From positions 248,001 to 312,000 of the forward strand of contig JACKBS010000010.1 in the NCBI GenBank assembly GCA_020634435.1: a DNA stretch of 64,000 bases, read 5' to 3'. The translations under genes and the position numbers were made by a program. The notes under the pieces were generated by a model that was not told the DNA's origin, made no database searches, and worked only from the letters and a program-made list of their open reading frames with translations. Each line of letters starts with the position of its first letter. The first letter of the stretch is position 1. Below are positions 52,690-60,962 of the stretch, in pieces. Source of the stretch: Ardenticatenaceae bacterium. Its GTDB lineage: Bacteria; Chloroflexota; Anaerolineae; Promineifilales; Promineifilaceae.

Positions 52690-53822
52690 ACGAATCGTCC
52701 CAAACCTTCACCTGGCGCTTTTTGCTGCGCGTCTTGCTGAAAACCACGCTGCTTTTTGTGGCCATCAACTTGCTTTTTGCCGTGGCGGTGACGCCGGAAA
52801 GTTACGGCCGTCTTTCCCTCTACAATCACTTTTGGCCAGGGCGCGATCGGTTACCCTACGGCGAAAATCCGGCCGAATCGTACAACCTGAGCTTGAACAA
52901 TCTGCCCGCGATGTTTGCCAGCCACCGCCTGGCCGAACCCAAAGCCGACGACGAATTTCGTGTGCTGCTGCTGGGCGATTCGGCCGTGTGGGGCTGGCTG
53001 TTGCCCAACGAGGACACCCTGGCGGGACAATTGAACCGGATGGATTTGCGCAGTGCAGACGGCCGTTCCCTCACTTTTTACAATCTTGGCTACCCCATTT
53101 TGTCGCTGAGCAAGGATTTACTGCTGCTGGATGAGGCGCTGGCTTACGAACCGGACCTCATCGTCTGGCTGGTGACGTTGGATTCGTTTGCCCCGGCGCA
53201 GCAGCTGAACCATCCGCTGCTGTGGCACAATGCGCCGCGCACCCGTGAGCTGATTCAAACCTACCAGCTGCCGCTCGATATGGCAGACGGCCGTTTTGTC
53301 GAACCCAATTTCTGGCAGCGCACGTTGGTTGGGCAGCGACAAGAACTGGCTAACTGGCTCCGCTTGCAGCAGTTGGGCGCTGCCTGGCAGGCCACGGGAG
53401 TCGATCAATTTTTCCCGCCAGAATACACGCCCCGCGCTTCGGATTTTGAGCTGGATGAAAGTTGGCAAGGGTATGATACGGCCGTTCCCCTCACCGCTGC
53501 CGATTTATCTTTTCCCATGCTGGCTGCTGGTGTGCAAATGGCAGGCGAGGTGCCCATTGTCATCGTGAATGAGCCGACTTTTGTCAGCGATGGGCAGAAC
53601 AGCGATCTGCGCTACAATGCCTGGTATCCCCGCTGGGCCTATGACCAGTACCGGGAATTGCTGGCGGAAACGGCCGTTACCCACCAGTGGCCCTACCTCG
53701 ATTTGTGGAATTTGGTGCCCGGCGAGGAGTTTACCGACAGTCCGGTGCATTTAACGGCCGTTGGCAACGATGTGCTGGCCGAAGAACTGGCTGATTGGCT
53801 CGCAACATTTTTGCAAAATTAG
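52686..53822 (+). CDS. Membrane-anchored SGNH protein (DltD/AlgJ-like role)
   Basis: 378 residues. One N-terminal membrane anchor (~12-36, RVLLKTTLLFVAINLLFAVA), then an extracytoplasmic SGNH fold: VLLLGDSAVWGW (GDS nucleophile), YNLGYPILSLSKD, IVWLVTLDSF, VIVNEPTF, and near the end FTDSPVHLTAVGNDVLAEEL supplying the Asp/His pair. The type (TM anchor, adjacent MBOAT) is that of DltD or AlgJ/AlgX acyl-transfer partners. The ATG overlaps the MBOAT stop (ATGA), so it is translationally coupled. Confidence 0.82.
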   Translation: MNESSQTFTWRFLLRVLLKTTLLFVAINLLFAVAVTPESYGRLSLYNHFWPGRDRLPYGENPAESYNLSLNNLPAMFASHRLAEPKADDEFRVLLLGDSAVWGWLLPNEDTLAGQLNRMDLRSADGRSLTFYNLGYPILSLSKDLLLLDEALAYEPDLIVWLVTLDSFAPAQQLNHPLLWHNAPRTRELIQTYQLPLDMADGRFVEPNFWQRTLVGQRQELANWLRLQQLGAAWQATGVDQFFPPEYTPRASDFELDESWQGYDTAVPLTAADLSFPMLAAGVQMAGEVPIVIVNEPTFVSDGQNSDLRYNAWYPRWAYDQYRELLAETAVTHQWPYLDLWNLVPGEEFTDSPVHLTAVGNDVLAEELADWLATFLQN

Positions 53823-53828
53823 CCACCA

Positions 53829-53859
53829 TTTCCCCGGAAACTCAGAGTTTCCGGGGAAA
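53829..53859. repeat. Hairpin between the SGNH and ACP genes
   Basis: TTTCCCCGGAAA (53829-53840), loop CTCAGAG, TTTCCGGGGAAA (53848-53859). A 12-bp perfect stem (15 if the loop closes) lies in the only sizeable gap of the cluster, seven bases after the stop. Weak T-tract; it may attenuate or protect mRNA so that ACP/ligase and membrane genes are expressed at different levels. Confidence 0.7.
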
Positions 53860-53876
53860 TTTACAGAAGGAAATCT

Positions 53877-54131
53877 ATGGACGAAGCAACCATACGCCGC
53901 CAGATGCGTGCGTTTATTCTCAACGAACTGGTCCGCGAGCCGGATTATCCGCTACGCGATGACGAGGGCATTATCTCCAGTGGGTTGATGGATTCATTTG
54001 CCCTGGCCGAACTGGGCGTGTATGTCGAAGACGCATTTGACGTCTACATCCCCGACGCCGATTTGACCGTGGCCAAGATGGATTCGCTCAACCAGATGGT
54101 CGCTCGCGTGCTGCGCGATTTGCCTGCCTGA
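53877..54131 (+). CDS. Acyl carrier protein (DltC-like)
   Basis: 84 residues, acidic, four-helix carrier protein. The phosphopantetheine site is GLMDSFALAELGVYVEDAF, with Ser in the DS motif. ISSGLMDSFALAELG aligns with carriers dedicated to a single pathway rather than with fatty-acid ACP (which has DSLDTVEL). AAGGAAA precedes the ATG. The last base of the stop is the first of the ligase ATG (TGATG), so carrier and ligase are made together. It would hand its acyl group to the MBOAT. Confidence 0.88.
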   Translation: MDEATIRRQMRAFILNELVREPDYPLRDDEGIISSGLMDSFALAELGVYVEDAFDVYIPDADLTVAKMDSLNQMVARVLRDLPA

Positions 54132-55801
54132 TGCTCACCCCAGCCACTCGCAACACCTTTCATACGCTGCTAGACGCCCGCACCTTTGCCGAGCCAAACG
54201 ATGCCCCAGCCATCATTTTTGTGGCGACGGAGGCCGAGCCGGTGGTGGTGACGCGGCGAGAATTGGCAACGGCCGTTTCCCAACACGCTGCCGCCTTCCA
54301 CGCCCTGGGTATTCAACCGGGCGACCTGGTGTTGATTGCCCACACGCAAAATCTGGAGAGCATCTACGCCTTTTGGGGTGCGCTTTGGTTGGGAGCCATC
54401 CCGACGCTCTTCCCCAGCCTGACAGAAAAGTTGGACGCCGACGTCTACCGCCGCAACATGGCCCAACTGATTGCCCTGTCGCAGGTCAAGGCGGTGCTCA
54501 CCAGCGACGATTTTGCCGCGACGCTGCGCGATGTGGCCAGCTGTACGGTTTTCGGCAGCAGCGATTTGCCGCTTGATGCTCCGTCGCCCACCTTTTCCGC
54601 GCCCGACCCCGATTCCATTGCCTTTTTGCAGCATTCCTCCGGCACGACCGGTTTGCAGAAGGGTGTGGCGCTGACGCATACTGCCGTACTCAACCAACTT
54701 GCTGCCTACAGCGAAGCCATCGCCCTGCATGCCGACGACGTCGTGGTAAGCTGGCTGCCGCTGTACCACGACATGGGCCTCATCGCGGGCTTTTTGTTGC
54801 CACTGGTGCAGGGTGTGCCGCTGGTGCTTCTATCGCCGTTTGATTGGGTGCAGCATCCGGCGCTGCTGCTGCAAGCGATTGATCGCTACCAGGGCACGCT
54901 CTGCTGGTTGCCCAACTTTGCCTACAACCACTGCGCCCGGCGCATTCGGCGCCGGGATAAAGAAGCGGTGTCGTTGGCCTCGATACGGCTGTTCATCAAC
55001 TGTTCCGAGCCGGTGCGCCAAAGCAGCCACCAGCTTTTCCTCGATGCATTTGCGGCCCAAGGCGTGACGCCGGACATGCTCGGCGTGAGCTACGCCATGG
55101 CCGAAAATACTTTCGCTGTTACCCAAACGCCGCCGGGGCAGTCGGCTAACCTGGATTGGATCAACGGCCGTATCCTCGCTGAGCAAAAATTGGCTGAACC
55201 AGTCGATCCTACGCACCCTGAGGCAGCGCCGCTGGTTTCTTGCGGACGGCCGATTTTGGGAACGGCCGTAACCATCGTTGATGAACAAGGCGAACCACTG
55301 CCCTTGCGCCGGGTGGGCGAAATTGTGGTGCGCAGTGACTGCATGTTAACGGGCTACTACAAGCGGGATGATTTACGGCCGTTCCGCAACGGCTGGTATC
55401 ACACGGGCGATCGTGGCTATCTGGCTGATGGTGAGCTGTACGTCATTGGCCGCAGCAAGGATTTGATCATCAACGCGGGCAAAAACATTTATCCGCAAGA
55501 TATTGAGGCGGTGGTGAATGAGGTGCCGGGGGTATATCCCGGTCGGGCGGTGGTTTTTGGCGTGCCCGATGAGCGTGAGGGCACTGAGCTGATTGCCGTG
55601 GTAGCTGAGGTCGAAACGGCCGATCCTGAACAGCAAAACCAGATTCGGTTGGCAATTCGGCAGGCGGTGGGGGTAGGAACGGCCGTAAGCGTTAGTTTTG
55701 TCACTCTGGTGCCACGCCACTGGCTGCTTAAGACCTCCAGCGGGAAAATTGCCCGCGCCGAAAACCGGCGTAAGTGGCTGGCTGAAAAATCAAACCACTA
55801 G
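54131..55801 (+). CDS. Acyl-adenylating ligase (fatty acyl-AMP/CoA ligase-like)
   Basis: 556-residue ANL-superfamily enzyme. P-loop FLQHSSGTTGLQKGVALTH, SWLPLYHDMGLIAGFLLPL, YAMAENTFAVT, YHTGDRGYLADGELYVIGRSKD, and the C-terminal catalytic lysine in LKTSSGKIAR. The SWLP.YHDMGLI stretch is characteristic of fatty acyl-AMP ligases and related acyl-CoA synthetases, not of DltA D-alanine ligases. It should adenylate a carboxylic acid and load it onto the adjacent carrier protein. Chain length cannot be predicted. It overlaps the ACP stop by one base and ends the cluster. Confidence 0.88.
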   Translation: MLTPATRNTFHTLLDARTFAEPNDAPAIIFVATEAEPVVVTRRELATAVSQHAAAFHALGIQPGDLVLIAHTQNLESIYAFWGALWLGAIPTLFPSLTEKLDADVYRRNMAQLIALSQVKAVLTSDDFAATLRDVASCTVFGSSDLPLDAPSPTFSAPDPDSIAFLQHSSGTTGLQKGVALTHTAVLNQLAAYSEAIALHADDVVVSWLPLYHDMGLIAGFLLPLVQGVPLVLLSPFDWVQHPALLLQAIDRYQGTLCWLPNFAYNHCARRIRRRDKEAVSLASIRLFINCSEPVRQSSHQLFLDAFAAQGVTPDMLGVSYAMAENTFAVTQTPPGQSANLDWINGRILAEQKLAEPVDPTHPEAAPLVSCGRPILGTAVTIVDEQGEPLPLRRVGEIVVRSDCMLTGYYKRDDLRPFRNGWYHTGDRGYLADGELYVIGRSKDLIINAGKNIYPQDIEAVVNEVPGVYPGRAVVFGVPDEREGTELIAVVAEVETADPEQQNQIRLAIRQAVGVGTAVSVSFVTLVPRHWLLKTSSGKIARAENRRKWLAEKSNH

Positions 55802-55846
55802 TAAAAAGCGCTTCGATAAAACAAAATCTGAATGGCTGTCCAGCGG

Positions 55847-55877
55847 GCGGGATGCTTCGGAGGACCTCAGCATGACA
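55847..55877. repeat. Half copy of the GCGGGATGCTTC/TCAGCATGACA element
   Basis: GCGGGATGCTTC (55847-55858) followed by TCAGCATGACA (55867-55877) is the left half of the palindromic element at 27655-27728. Confidence 0.65.
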
Positions 55878-55917
55878 AGTTTAATATCCGAGCAAGCTTA
55901 TAATCTACGGCAGACGC

Positions 55918-55952
55918 AAAAAGCCGCCGCTGTCCCCACAGCGGCGGCTTTT
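55918..55952 (+). terminator. Strong terminator after the acylation cluster
   Basis: AAAAGCCGCCGCTGT (55919-55933), loop CCCC, ACAGCGGCGGCTTTT (55938-55952): a 15-bp perfect stem with terminal T-run. It ends transcription of the cluster 120 bases after the ligase stop. Confidence 0.85.
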
Positions 55953-55965
55953 CAGGAGGAAAACA

Positions 55966-56118
55966 ATGTTTAAGTTATGCCTTAATGCGATTGTCTTCCG
56001 AAAAGTTCCCACTTCTCACTTTTTACTTTTTACAAGATTAATCTTCAACCTCTTCATTCTCAGTTTCAGTCAATCGCTCCAGCTTGGACTTCGTCTCGCG
56101 CCAGGTGATTTTGGATAA
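55966..56118 (+). other. Orphan Shine-Dalgarno and ATG with a 50-codon frame
   Basis: AGGAGG with seven-base spacing precedes ATG at 55966 (MFKLCLNAIVFRKVPTS), directly behind the terminator. After about 15 codons the sequence runs into the CACTTCTCACTTTTTACTTTTT repeat-like text and then antisense into the recombinase-like gene, stopping at 56118. Probably the 5' stub of a gene truncated by repeat insertion or rearrangement; a real small protein is less likely. Confidence 0.25.
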
Positions 56119-57006
56119 GCCTAGCTTTTGGCGAATGTCGTCTTGCTCAGTATTGGCGTGCCAATCCCGCAATGCTGCTGCCCAACGAAGATTTTCAAAG
56201 GAAAGTAGCCCTCGACTCAGACCCGCCGCGTCGCCCACATCACGCAAAATGTATTCCAGGTTGCGCGGGGTGCAGGTGAAGAGTGTGTCTGGCGGCTCGT
56301 ATTGCGCCAGGTACTCGTCCAGCACATCCAGCCATTCGGGGTCCAGGTCCAGCTTGCGCTCTTTGTAGCGCAGACGCGGGTTTGGGTAGCGAATGAACAG
56401 CATCGGCTGAGATTCATCACTGCGATCAACGTGGTTGGGCACAATGGCCATCGCCTCGCCCTTTTTGATGCCAGTTTTCAGCAGTAGTGTCAGCAGTAAA
56501 TGGGGCCGCGCGTCTGCCTTTTGGTCTGGTGCGCCCTGGCGCAATTGTTGGGTAACGGCCAGGGCTTTGGTCAGATCATCTTCTGTGGGCACCACGGGCA
56601 GGGGGCTTTTGACGCTGCGCTGGATGACCGCCAGCGACGGGTCATTAGGCAAAATGCCGGCTTCATGCAGCCAGCCAAAGAAAACTTTCAGAGTCGTTAC
56701 GCGCCGGGCATAAGATTTGGGGCTGCACGGCACACCACGTTCTTCAGCCAGCCATTTGAGAAAATCATTGAGGTTGTTGGTGCCAATTTCGCCAATGGGT
56801 TGGCCAATGCCCAGATATTTGCCCAGCAGGCGCACATCGCTGGCAAACGCTTTCATGGTATTGATGGCAAACCCTTCATCCCGCATGTGCGTTTCAAACA
56901 GGCCCAGCGCTGCTTGAATCGAGGCATCAGCAGATAGAGGCGGGGTCGATTTTTCCTGCTTGGGAGGAAGTTGTTCAGCCGGAATCAAAGGTTGTTGATC
57001 AGTCAC
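56038..57006 (-). CDS. Tyrosine-recombinase-fold protein lacking catalytic residues
   Basis: 322 residues. SAM-like core-binding domain (~35-125: AALGLFETHMRDEGFAINTM, NDFLKWLAEERG) and phage-integrase catalytic fold. Against the consensus: TGLRxSE is TGIKKGE (Arg to Lys), HDLRH is ENLRW (both His lost, Arg kept), LGH is LGL, and the nucleophilic Tyr position is Lys (LGLSKITWRETKSKLERL). It therefore should not cleave DNA and may act as a DNA-binding or architectural protein. GTG start at 57006, with AAAGGAG eight bases upstream. No attachment sites or phage genes are adjacent. Confidence 0.78.
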   Translation of the reverse strand: MTDQQPLIPAEQLPPKQEKSTPPLSADASIQAALGLFETHMRDEGFAINTMKAFASDVRLLGKYLGIGQPIGEIGTNNLNDFLKWLAEERGVPCSPKSYARRVTTLKVFFGWLHEAGILPNDPSLAVIQRSVKSPLPVVPTEDDLTKALAVTQQLRQGAPDQKADARPHLLLTLLLKTGIKKGEAMAIVPNHVDRSDESQPMLFIRYPNPRLRYKERKLDLDPEWLDVLDEYLAQYEPPDTLFTCTPRNLEYILRDVGDAAGLSRGLLSFENLRWAAALRDWHANTEQDDIRQKLGLSKITWRETKSKLERLTETENEEVED

Positions 57007-57050
57007 GCTTACCGCTCCTTTCCGAAATAGAAACTTTCGTATAGACAAGG

Positions 57051-57079
57051 AGATTAGAACATTTGAACGGAATTGTCAA
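57051..57079 (-). promoter_or_regulatory. Candidate promoter of the recombinase-like gene
   Basis: Minus-strand TTGACA (57074-57079), 17-base spacer, TAATCT (57051-57056), 45 bases upstream of the GTG at 57006. The -35 is perfect, the -10 weak. Confidence 0.4.
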
Positions 57080-57242
57080 GGTATAGATTAACAAGAAGTT
57101 TCCACCTTCTTCACAATATCTGAACAATTGTCTCATATACTCATAACGTCTTGGCCAGGGCCAAAAAATCCGGCTGAAAATGGCCAAAATTGGCTTTTTG
57201 ATGACGCAAATGTTTGTCTAATTGAAGCGGAGCAAGAGAAAG

Positions 57243-58865
57243 ATGACTAAGAGAGGTAAATTGTGGCTGGCGCTGATCGCGGTAGTGGTTCTGGGGGGTG
57301 CTGGCTATTATTTTTATTCCCAGAATATTGTTTCGGCAGCTGATGAGAGTGGGGAAGAACCAGCGGTGCAAACGGCCGTTGCCCGTCAGGGTGAACTGGT
57401 GGTCTCTACCACAGGGGCGGGCAGCATTGTGGCCGCCCAAGAAGTATCGCTGGCGTTTGACACCAACGGTACGCTGACCGAATTATTAGTGCAGGTTGGT
57501 GACTCGGTTCAAGAAGGTGATGTGCTGGCGCGGGTGGACGATACGGCCGCCCAAGAGGCCCTCACCAATGCCCAGATTGCCCTCTCCAAAGCGGCGATGC
57601 AAACGGATGCCAGCGCTACTCAAACGGGCATTAGCTATGATGATATTAGCCTGACCAATGCTCAAATCGCCCTCGAAGAAGCCCAGAAAAATCTAGACGA
57701 GCTGTTGAACTGGGAGCCAGACGAGGACGAGATTGCCCAGGCGGAAGCTTCTCTGGCGGCGGCGCAGGCTGGTTATAGCGCAGCCTCGGGGCAGGCGGTG
57801 GCTACCAACAACAACCTGGAATTGGAAGCGATGAGCCTGGATGATGCGCAAGCGGCCGTTGTGGCTGCTCAAGAAGCGTATGATTTGGCGTTTGATCCGG
57901 GACGTGAGTGGGAACTGTACACGGATGATCCGTCGTGCCAGGCGGGGCAGTCGTACCCGAACTGTACCGGGCAGCCTTACAGCACCCGGCTCGCCAATGA
58001 ACGCCAGTCGGCTATCAATGCAATTGCTCGGGCCGAAGAAAATCTTTATGTGGCGCAGCTAAATTATGAATCGGCTGTGGCTAGCAGCGGCAGCAGCAGC
58101 CTGGCCAATGCCAATAGTTCGGTGTTGAACGCGCAGATTTCCTTAAAAGCAGCGCAAGCTGGGCCTACAGAAGATGACATTGCTGCGGCGCAAACGGCCG
58201 TTCGCCAGGCGGAACTCTCTTTGCAGCAGGTAATGCTTAATGTGGAAGCGAATCAACTTAACCTGACACAAGCTCAACTAAACGTGACGGCCGCTGAGGA
58301 AACAGTCGCCGGGACGGAACTCGTCGCGCCAATGGATGGCACCATTATGGCCATCAACTACGATGTAGGTGAAAACGTGAGCGGCGTGATGCTGACGCTG
58401 GCCAATCTGGAGCAGCCAATGATTGAGGCGTATCTGGACGAGAGCGACCTGAACATGGTGGGTGTGGGCTACGAAGTGGATGTGGTGTTTGACGCGCTGC
58501 CCGACGACACGTTTGTGGGCACAGTGGTGCTGATCGATCCGCAGTTGGTGAATGAATCGGGGATTACGGCCGTACGTGCCCTGGTTAAATTAAACGAGGA
58601 TTCTTTTGCCAAGCCGCAAACGCTGCCCATTGGCCTGAACGCCACGGTGGAAGTGATTGGTGGTCGGGCGCAAAACGCGGTTTTGGTGCCGGTTGAAGCG
58701 CTGCGTGAAATTTCTGATGGACAGTACGCCGTGTTTGTCATGGAAAACGGCGAGCCGACGCTGCGTTTTGTGGAAGTGGGCATCATGGACTTCACCTACG
58801 CCCAAATCTTGTCTGGGGTTGAGGCGGGTGAAGAAGTCACCACTGGCATTGTGCAGACCCAGTGA
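57243..58865 (+). CDS. Membrane fusion protein of a MacAB-type exporter (HlyD/MacA family)
   Basis: 540 residues. N-terminal membrane helix (LWLALIAVVVLGGAGYYFYS), first biotinyl-lipoyl half (ARQGELVVSTTGAGSIVAAQ), a long Ala/Gln-rich coiled-coil hairpin (~95-345) interrupted by a Cys-containing loop (DDPSCQAGQSYPNCTG), second lipoyl half (LVAPMDGTIMAINYDVGENV) and beta-barrel with QTLPIGLNATVEV. It links the ABC permease to outer layers or substrates. Start at 57243 (GGAG ten bases upstream). First gene of the unit with 58885 and 59592. Confidence 0.88.
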   Translation: MTKRGKLWLALIAVVVLGGAGYYFYSQNIVSAADESGEEPAVQTAVARQGELVVSTTGAGSIVAAQEVSLAFDTNGTLTELLVQVGDSVQEGDVLARVDDTAAQEALTNAQIALSKAAMQTDASATQTGISYDDISLTNAQIALEEAQKNLDELLNWEPDEDEIAQAEASLAAAQAGYSAASGQAVATNNNLELEAMSLDDAQAAVVAAQEAYDLAFDPGREWELYTDDPSCQAGQSYPNCTGQPYSTRLANERQSAINAIARAEENLYVAQLNYESAVASSGSSSLANANSSVLNAQISLKAAQAGPTEDDIAAAQTAVRQAELSLQQVMLNVEANQLNLTQAQLNVTAAEETVAGTELVAPMDGTIMAINYDVGENVSGVMLTLANLEQPMIEAYLDESDLNMVGVGYEVDVVFDALPDDTFVGTVVLIDPQLVNESGITAVRALVKLNEDSFAKPQTLPIGLNATVEVIGGRAQNAVLVPVEALREISDGQYAVFVMENGEPTLRFVEVGIMDFTYAQILSGVEAGEEVTTGIVQTQ

Positions 58866-58884
58866 TTTGGGCAAGAGGTCAATC

Positions 58885-59595
58885 ATGAAACCGATTATTA
58901 AAACGACCGATCTGCGCAAAGTGTATGGCATGGGTGATATCCAGGTGGAGGCGTTGGGCGGTGTCGATATCCAAATCAACGAAGGCGAATTTGTGGCGGT
59001 GATGGGGCCATCTGGCTCCGGCAAGAGCACGCTGATGAACATCTTGGGCTGCCTGGATCGCCCCAGCAGCGGCCAATACCATCTGGCTGGTGTTGAGGTG
59101 AGCGGCTTGAGCAAGGTGCAGCTGTCTGTGATTCGTAATAAGCGCATCGGCTTTATTTTCCAATCGTTTAATTTGCTGTCACGCACTTCGGCACTGCGTA
59201 ATGTGATGCTGCCGTTGGTCTACAAGCGCGAGAATCAGAATTCACCGGCAGAGCGGGAAGAGCTGGCCATGGCGGCGCTGGAAGCCGTGGGGCTGGCCGA
59301 TCGGGCACAGCACGAACCCAACGAGTTGTCTGGTGGGCAGCGGCAGCGGGTAGCCATTGCGCGTGCCCTGGTCAATGACCCCGTTTTGGTGATGGCCGAT
59401 GAGCCAACCGGGAATCTAGATACCAAAACAGGGCAAGAAATTATGGAGCTGCTGCACACCTTGCATGAACGGGGCCGAACCATCGTCATGGTAACGCACG
59501 AGCCAGATATTGCCGCCCAAACGGAACGATCGATTGTGTTGGTCGATGGGCTGGTGGCGTCAGACGGCCGTATCAATCCCGGAGGTGTGGCATGA
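58885..59595 (+). CDS. ABC transporter ATP-binding protein (MacB/LolD type)
   Basis: 236 residues. Walker A MGPSGSGKST, Q-loop FIFQSFNLL, signature ELSGGQRQRVAIARAL, Walker B VLVMADEPTGNLD and the switch His in VTHEPD. The sequence following Walker A (LMNILGCLDRPSSG) is typical of MacB/LolD-type ATPases serving FtsX-fold permeases. AGAGG precedes the ATG. Its stop overlaps the start of the permease gene by four bases. A long alternative upstream frame within the fusion-protein gene is ignored. Confidence 0.92.
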   Translation: MKPIIKTTDLRKVYGMGDIQVEALGGVDIQINEGEFVAVMGPSGSGKSTLMNILGCLDRPSSGQYHLAGVEVSGLSKVQLSVIRNKRIGFIFQSFNLLSRTSALRNVMLPLVYKRENQNSPAEREELAMAALEAVGLADRAQHEPNELSGGQRQRVAIARALVNDPVLVMADEPTGNLDTKTGQEIMELLHTLHERGRTIVMVTHEPDIAAQTERSIVLVDGLVASDGRINPGGVA

Positions 59596-60896
59596 GCACA
59601 ACCGCAATTATCCCCGTAGAAACGCAGGAAGAGGCGCAGGTGGAAACGGCCGTTGCGAGCATCATTAGTCCGGTGGAAATTGTGCGCATTGCCTGGGAAG
59701 GTGTGGTGCGCAACAAGGTGCGTTCCCTGCTGACCATGCTTGGCGTCATCATTGGTGTGGCGGCGGTGATCATCATGATTGCCATCAGCGCCGGGACCGA
59801 GGCCACAATTGCCGAGCAGATCGAAGGGTTGGGCTCCAACCTGGTGTTTATCCAGTCCAGCTTTGGCCGTGGCGGTGGGCCAGGTGCTCAGGGCAACAGC
59901 TCGCCGACACTGGTCTACGATGATGTGGATATTGTGGCTTCTGTCGGCGGAGTGGCCGCGACTACAGTGGATCAAACAACCGTGCAAACGGTCAAGGCTG
60001 GTGATGTGACGCTGACAGACGTCTCCTTGATGGGCACAACGCTGGGCTTTCCTTCGGTGCGTGGGGTGGAGGTCGCAAACGGCCGTTTCTTCAACGAAAC
60101 CGAGCTAGAACGATCCGCAAAAGTAGTCGTACTGGGGCCGGGGCTGGCCGAGCAGCTGTTTGGCGAAGAAAACCCCATCGGCCAATCAATCACGGTGGGT
60201 ACAAACAAGCTGGCAGTTATTGGGGTGATGGCCGAAAAAGGCATCGTGGGCAACACCGATTTTGACTCACTGATGTATGTTCCCATTACCTTGGTCTTTG
60301 ACAAATTTTTGCCAACCATGTTTCGTCAGTTTGCGGGCGATAACGTGCGCATCATTTACGTGCAAATTGAAGAAGGGGCCGATATGGACATGGTAATTCA
60401 GCAAATTCAGCTGAAGTTGGCGGCTAGCAAGGATGTTTCCGTAGACGAATTGCCATTTACCATGCAGACCCAGCAAGACATTATCGACACGCAGGGAGCC
60501 ACAACGGAGGCCTTCCGCAATTTGCTGGCCTGGGTGGCAGGCGTTTCGTTGCTCGTAGGCGGGATCGGCATTATGAACATCATGCTGGTGAGCGTGACGG
60601 AGCGGACGCGCGAAATTGGCATTCGCCAATCTGTTGGCGCAACGCCAAATGATATTCGTCTGCAATTTCTCACCGAGGCGCTCATGTTGAGTCTGGTCGG
60701 TGGGCTGATTGGCGTCGCGATTGGCGTGGGTGGCTCGTTTATCTTTGGCTCTACCAGCGACATGCGCACGGTGATCGTGCCCAGTTCCATTGGTCTGGCT
60801 TTCGGCTCGGCAGCGGCGGTGGGGATTTTCTTTGGCTTTTTCCCAGCCAACAAGGCCGCGCAGCTTGATCCGATTGAGGCGCTGCGCCACGAATAA
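59592..60896 (+). CDS. MacB-type ABC permease (FtsX domain)
   Basis: 434 residues. N-terminal helix after a short cytosolic tail (VRNKVRSLLTMLGVIIGVAAVI), a ~220-residue extracytoplasmic MacB_PCD domain (TIAEQIEGLGSNLVFIQSS, VEVANGRFFNETE, AVIGVMAEKG), then three membrane helices of the FtsX domain (SLLVGGIGIMNIMLVSVTERT, REIGIRQSVGAT, FPANKAAQLDPIEALRHE). A mechanotransmission-type exporter or lipoprotein/peptide extrusion machine working with the upstream ATPase and fusion protein. ATGA start overlap. Confidence 0.92.
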   Translation: MSTTAIIPVETQEEAQVETAVASIISPVEIVRIAWEGVVRNKVRSLLTMLGVIIGVAAVIIMIAISAGTEATIAEQIEGLGSNLVFIQSSFGRGGGPGAQGNSSPTLVYDDVDIVASVGGVAATTVDQTTVQTVKAGDVTLTDVSLMGTTLGFPSVRGVEVANGRFFNETELERSAKVVVLGPGLAEQLFGEENPIGQSITVGTNKLAVIGVMAEKGIVGNTDFDSLMYVPITLVFDKFLPTMFRQFAGDNVRIIYVQIEEGADMDMVIQQIQLKLAASKDVSVDELPFTMQTQQDIIDTQGATTEAFRNLLAWVAGVSLLVGGIGIMNIMLVSVTERTREIGIRQSVGATPNDIRLQFLTEALMLSLVGGLIGVAIGVGGSFIFGSTSDMRTVIVPSSIGLAFGSAAAVGIFFGFFPANKAAQLDPIEALRHE

Positions 60897-60924
60897 ATTT
60901 TGATTTTCACAAAACTAGAAAAAG

Positions 60925-60948
60925 ATTGAGCCGCACTTCCGGCTCAAT
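60925..60948. repeat. Hairpin between the MacB-type permease and the lipoprotein gene
   Basis: ATTGAGCCG (60925-60933), loop CACTTC, CGGCTCAAT (60940-60948), with no T-tract, just upstream of the GAGGACG ribosome binding site of the next gene. Possibly an mRNA-stability or attenuation element. Confidence 0.5.
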
Positions 60949-60962
60949 ATGAGGACGAAAAG

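Noticed and set aside
56038..57006. Integrated prophage or integrative element marked by an integrase
   Set aside because: Catalytic residues are missing, there are no phage or conjugation genes, no tRNA and no direct repeats seen at either side.
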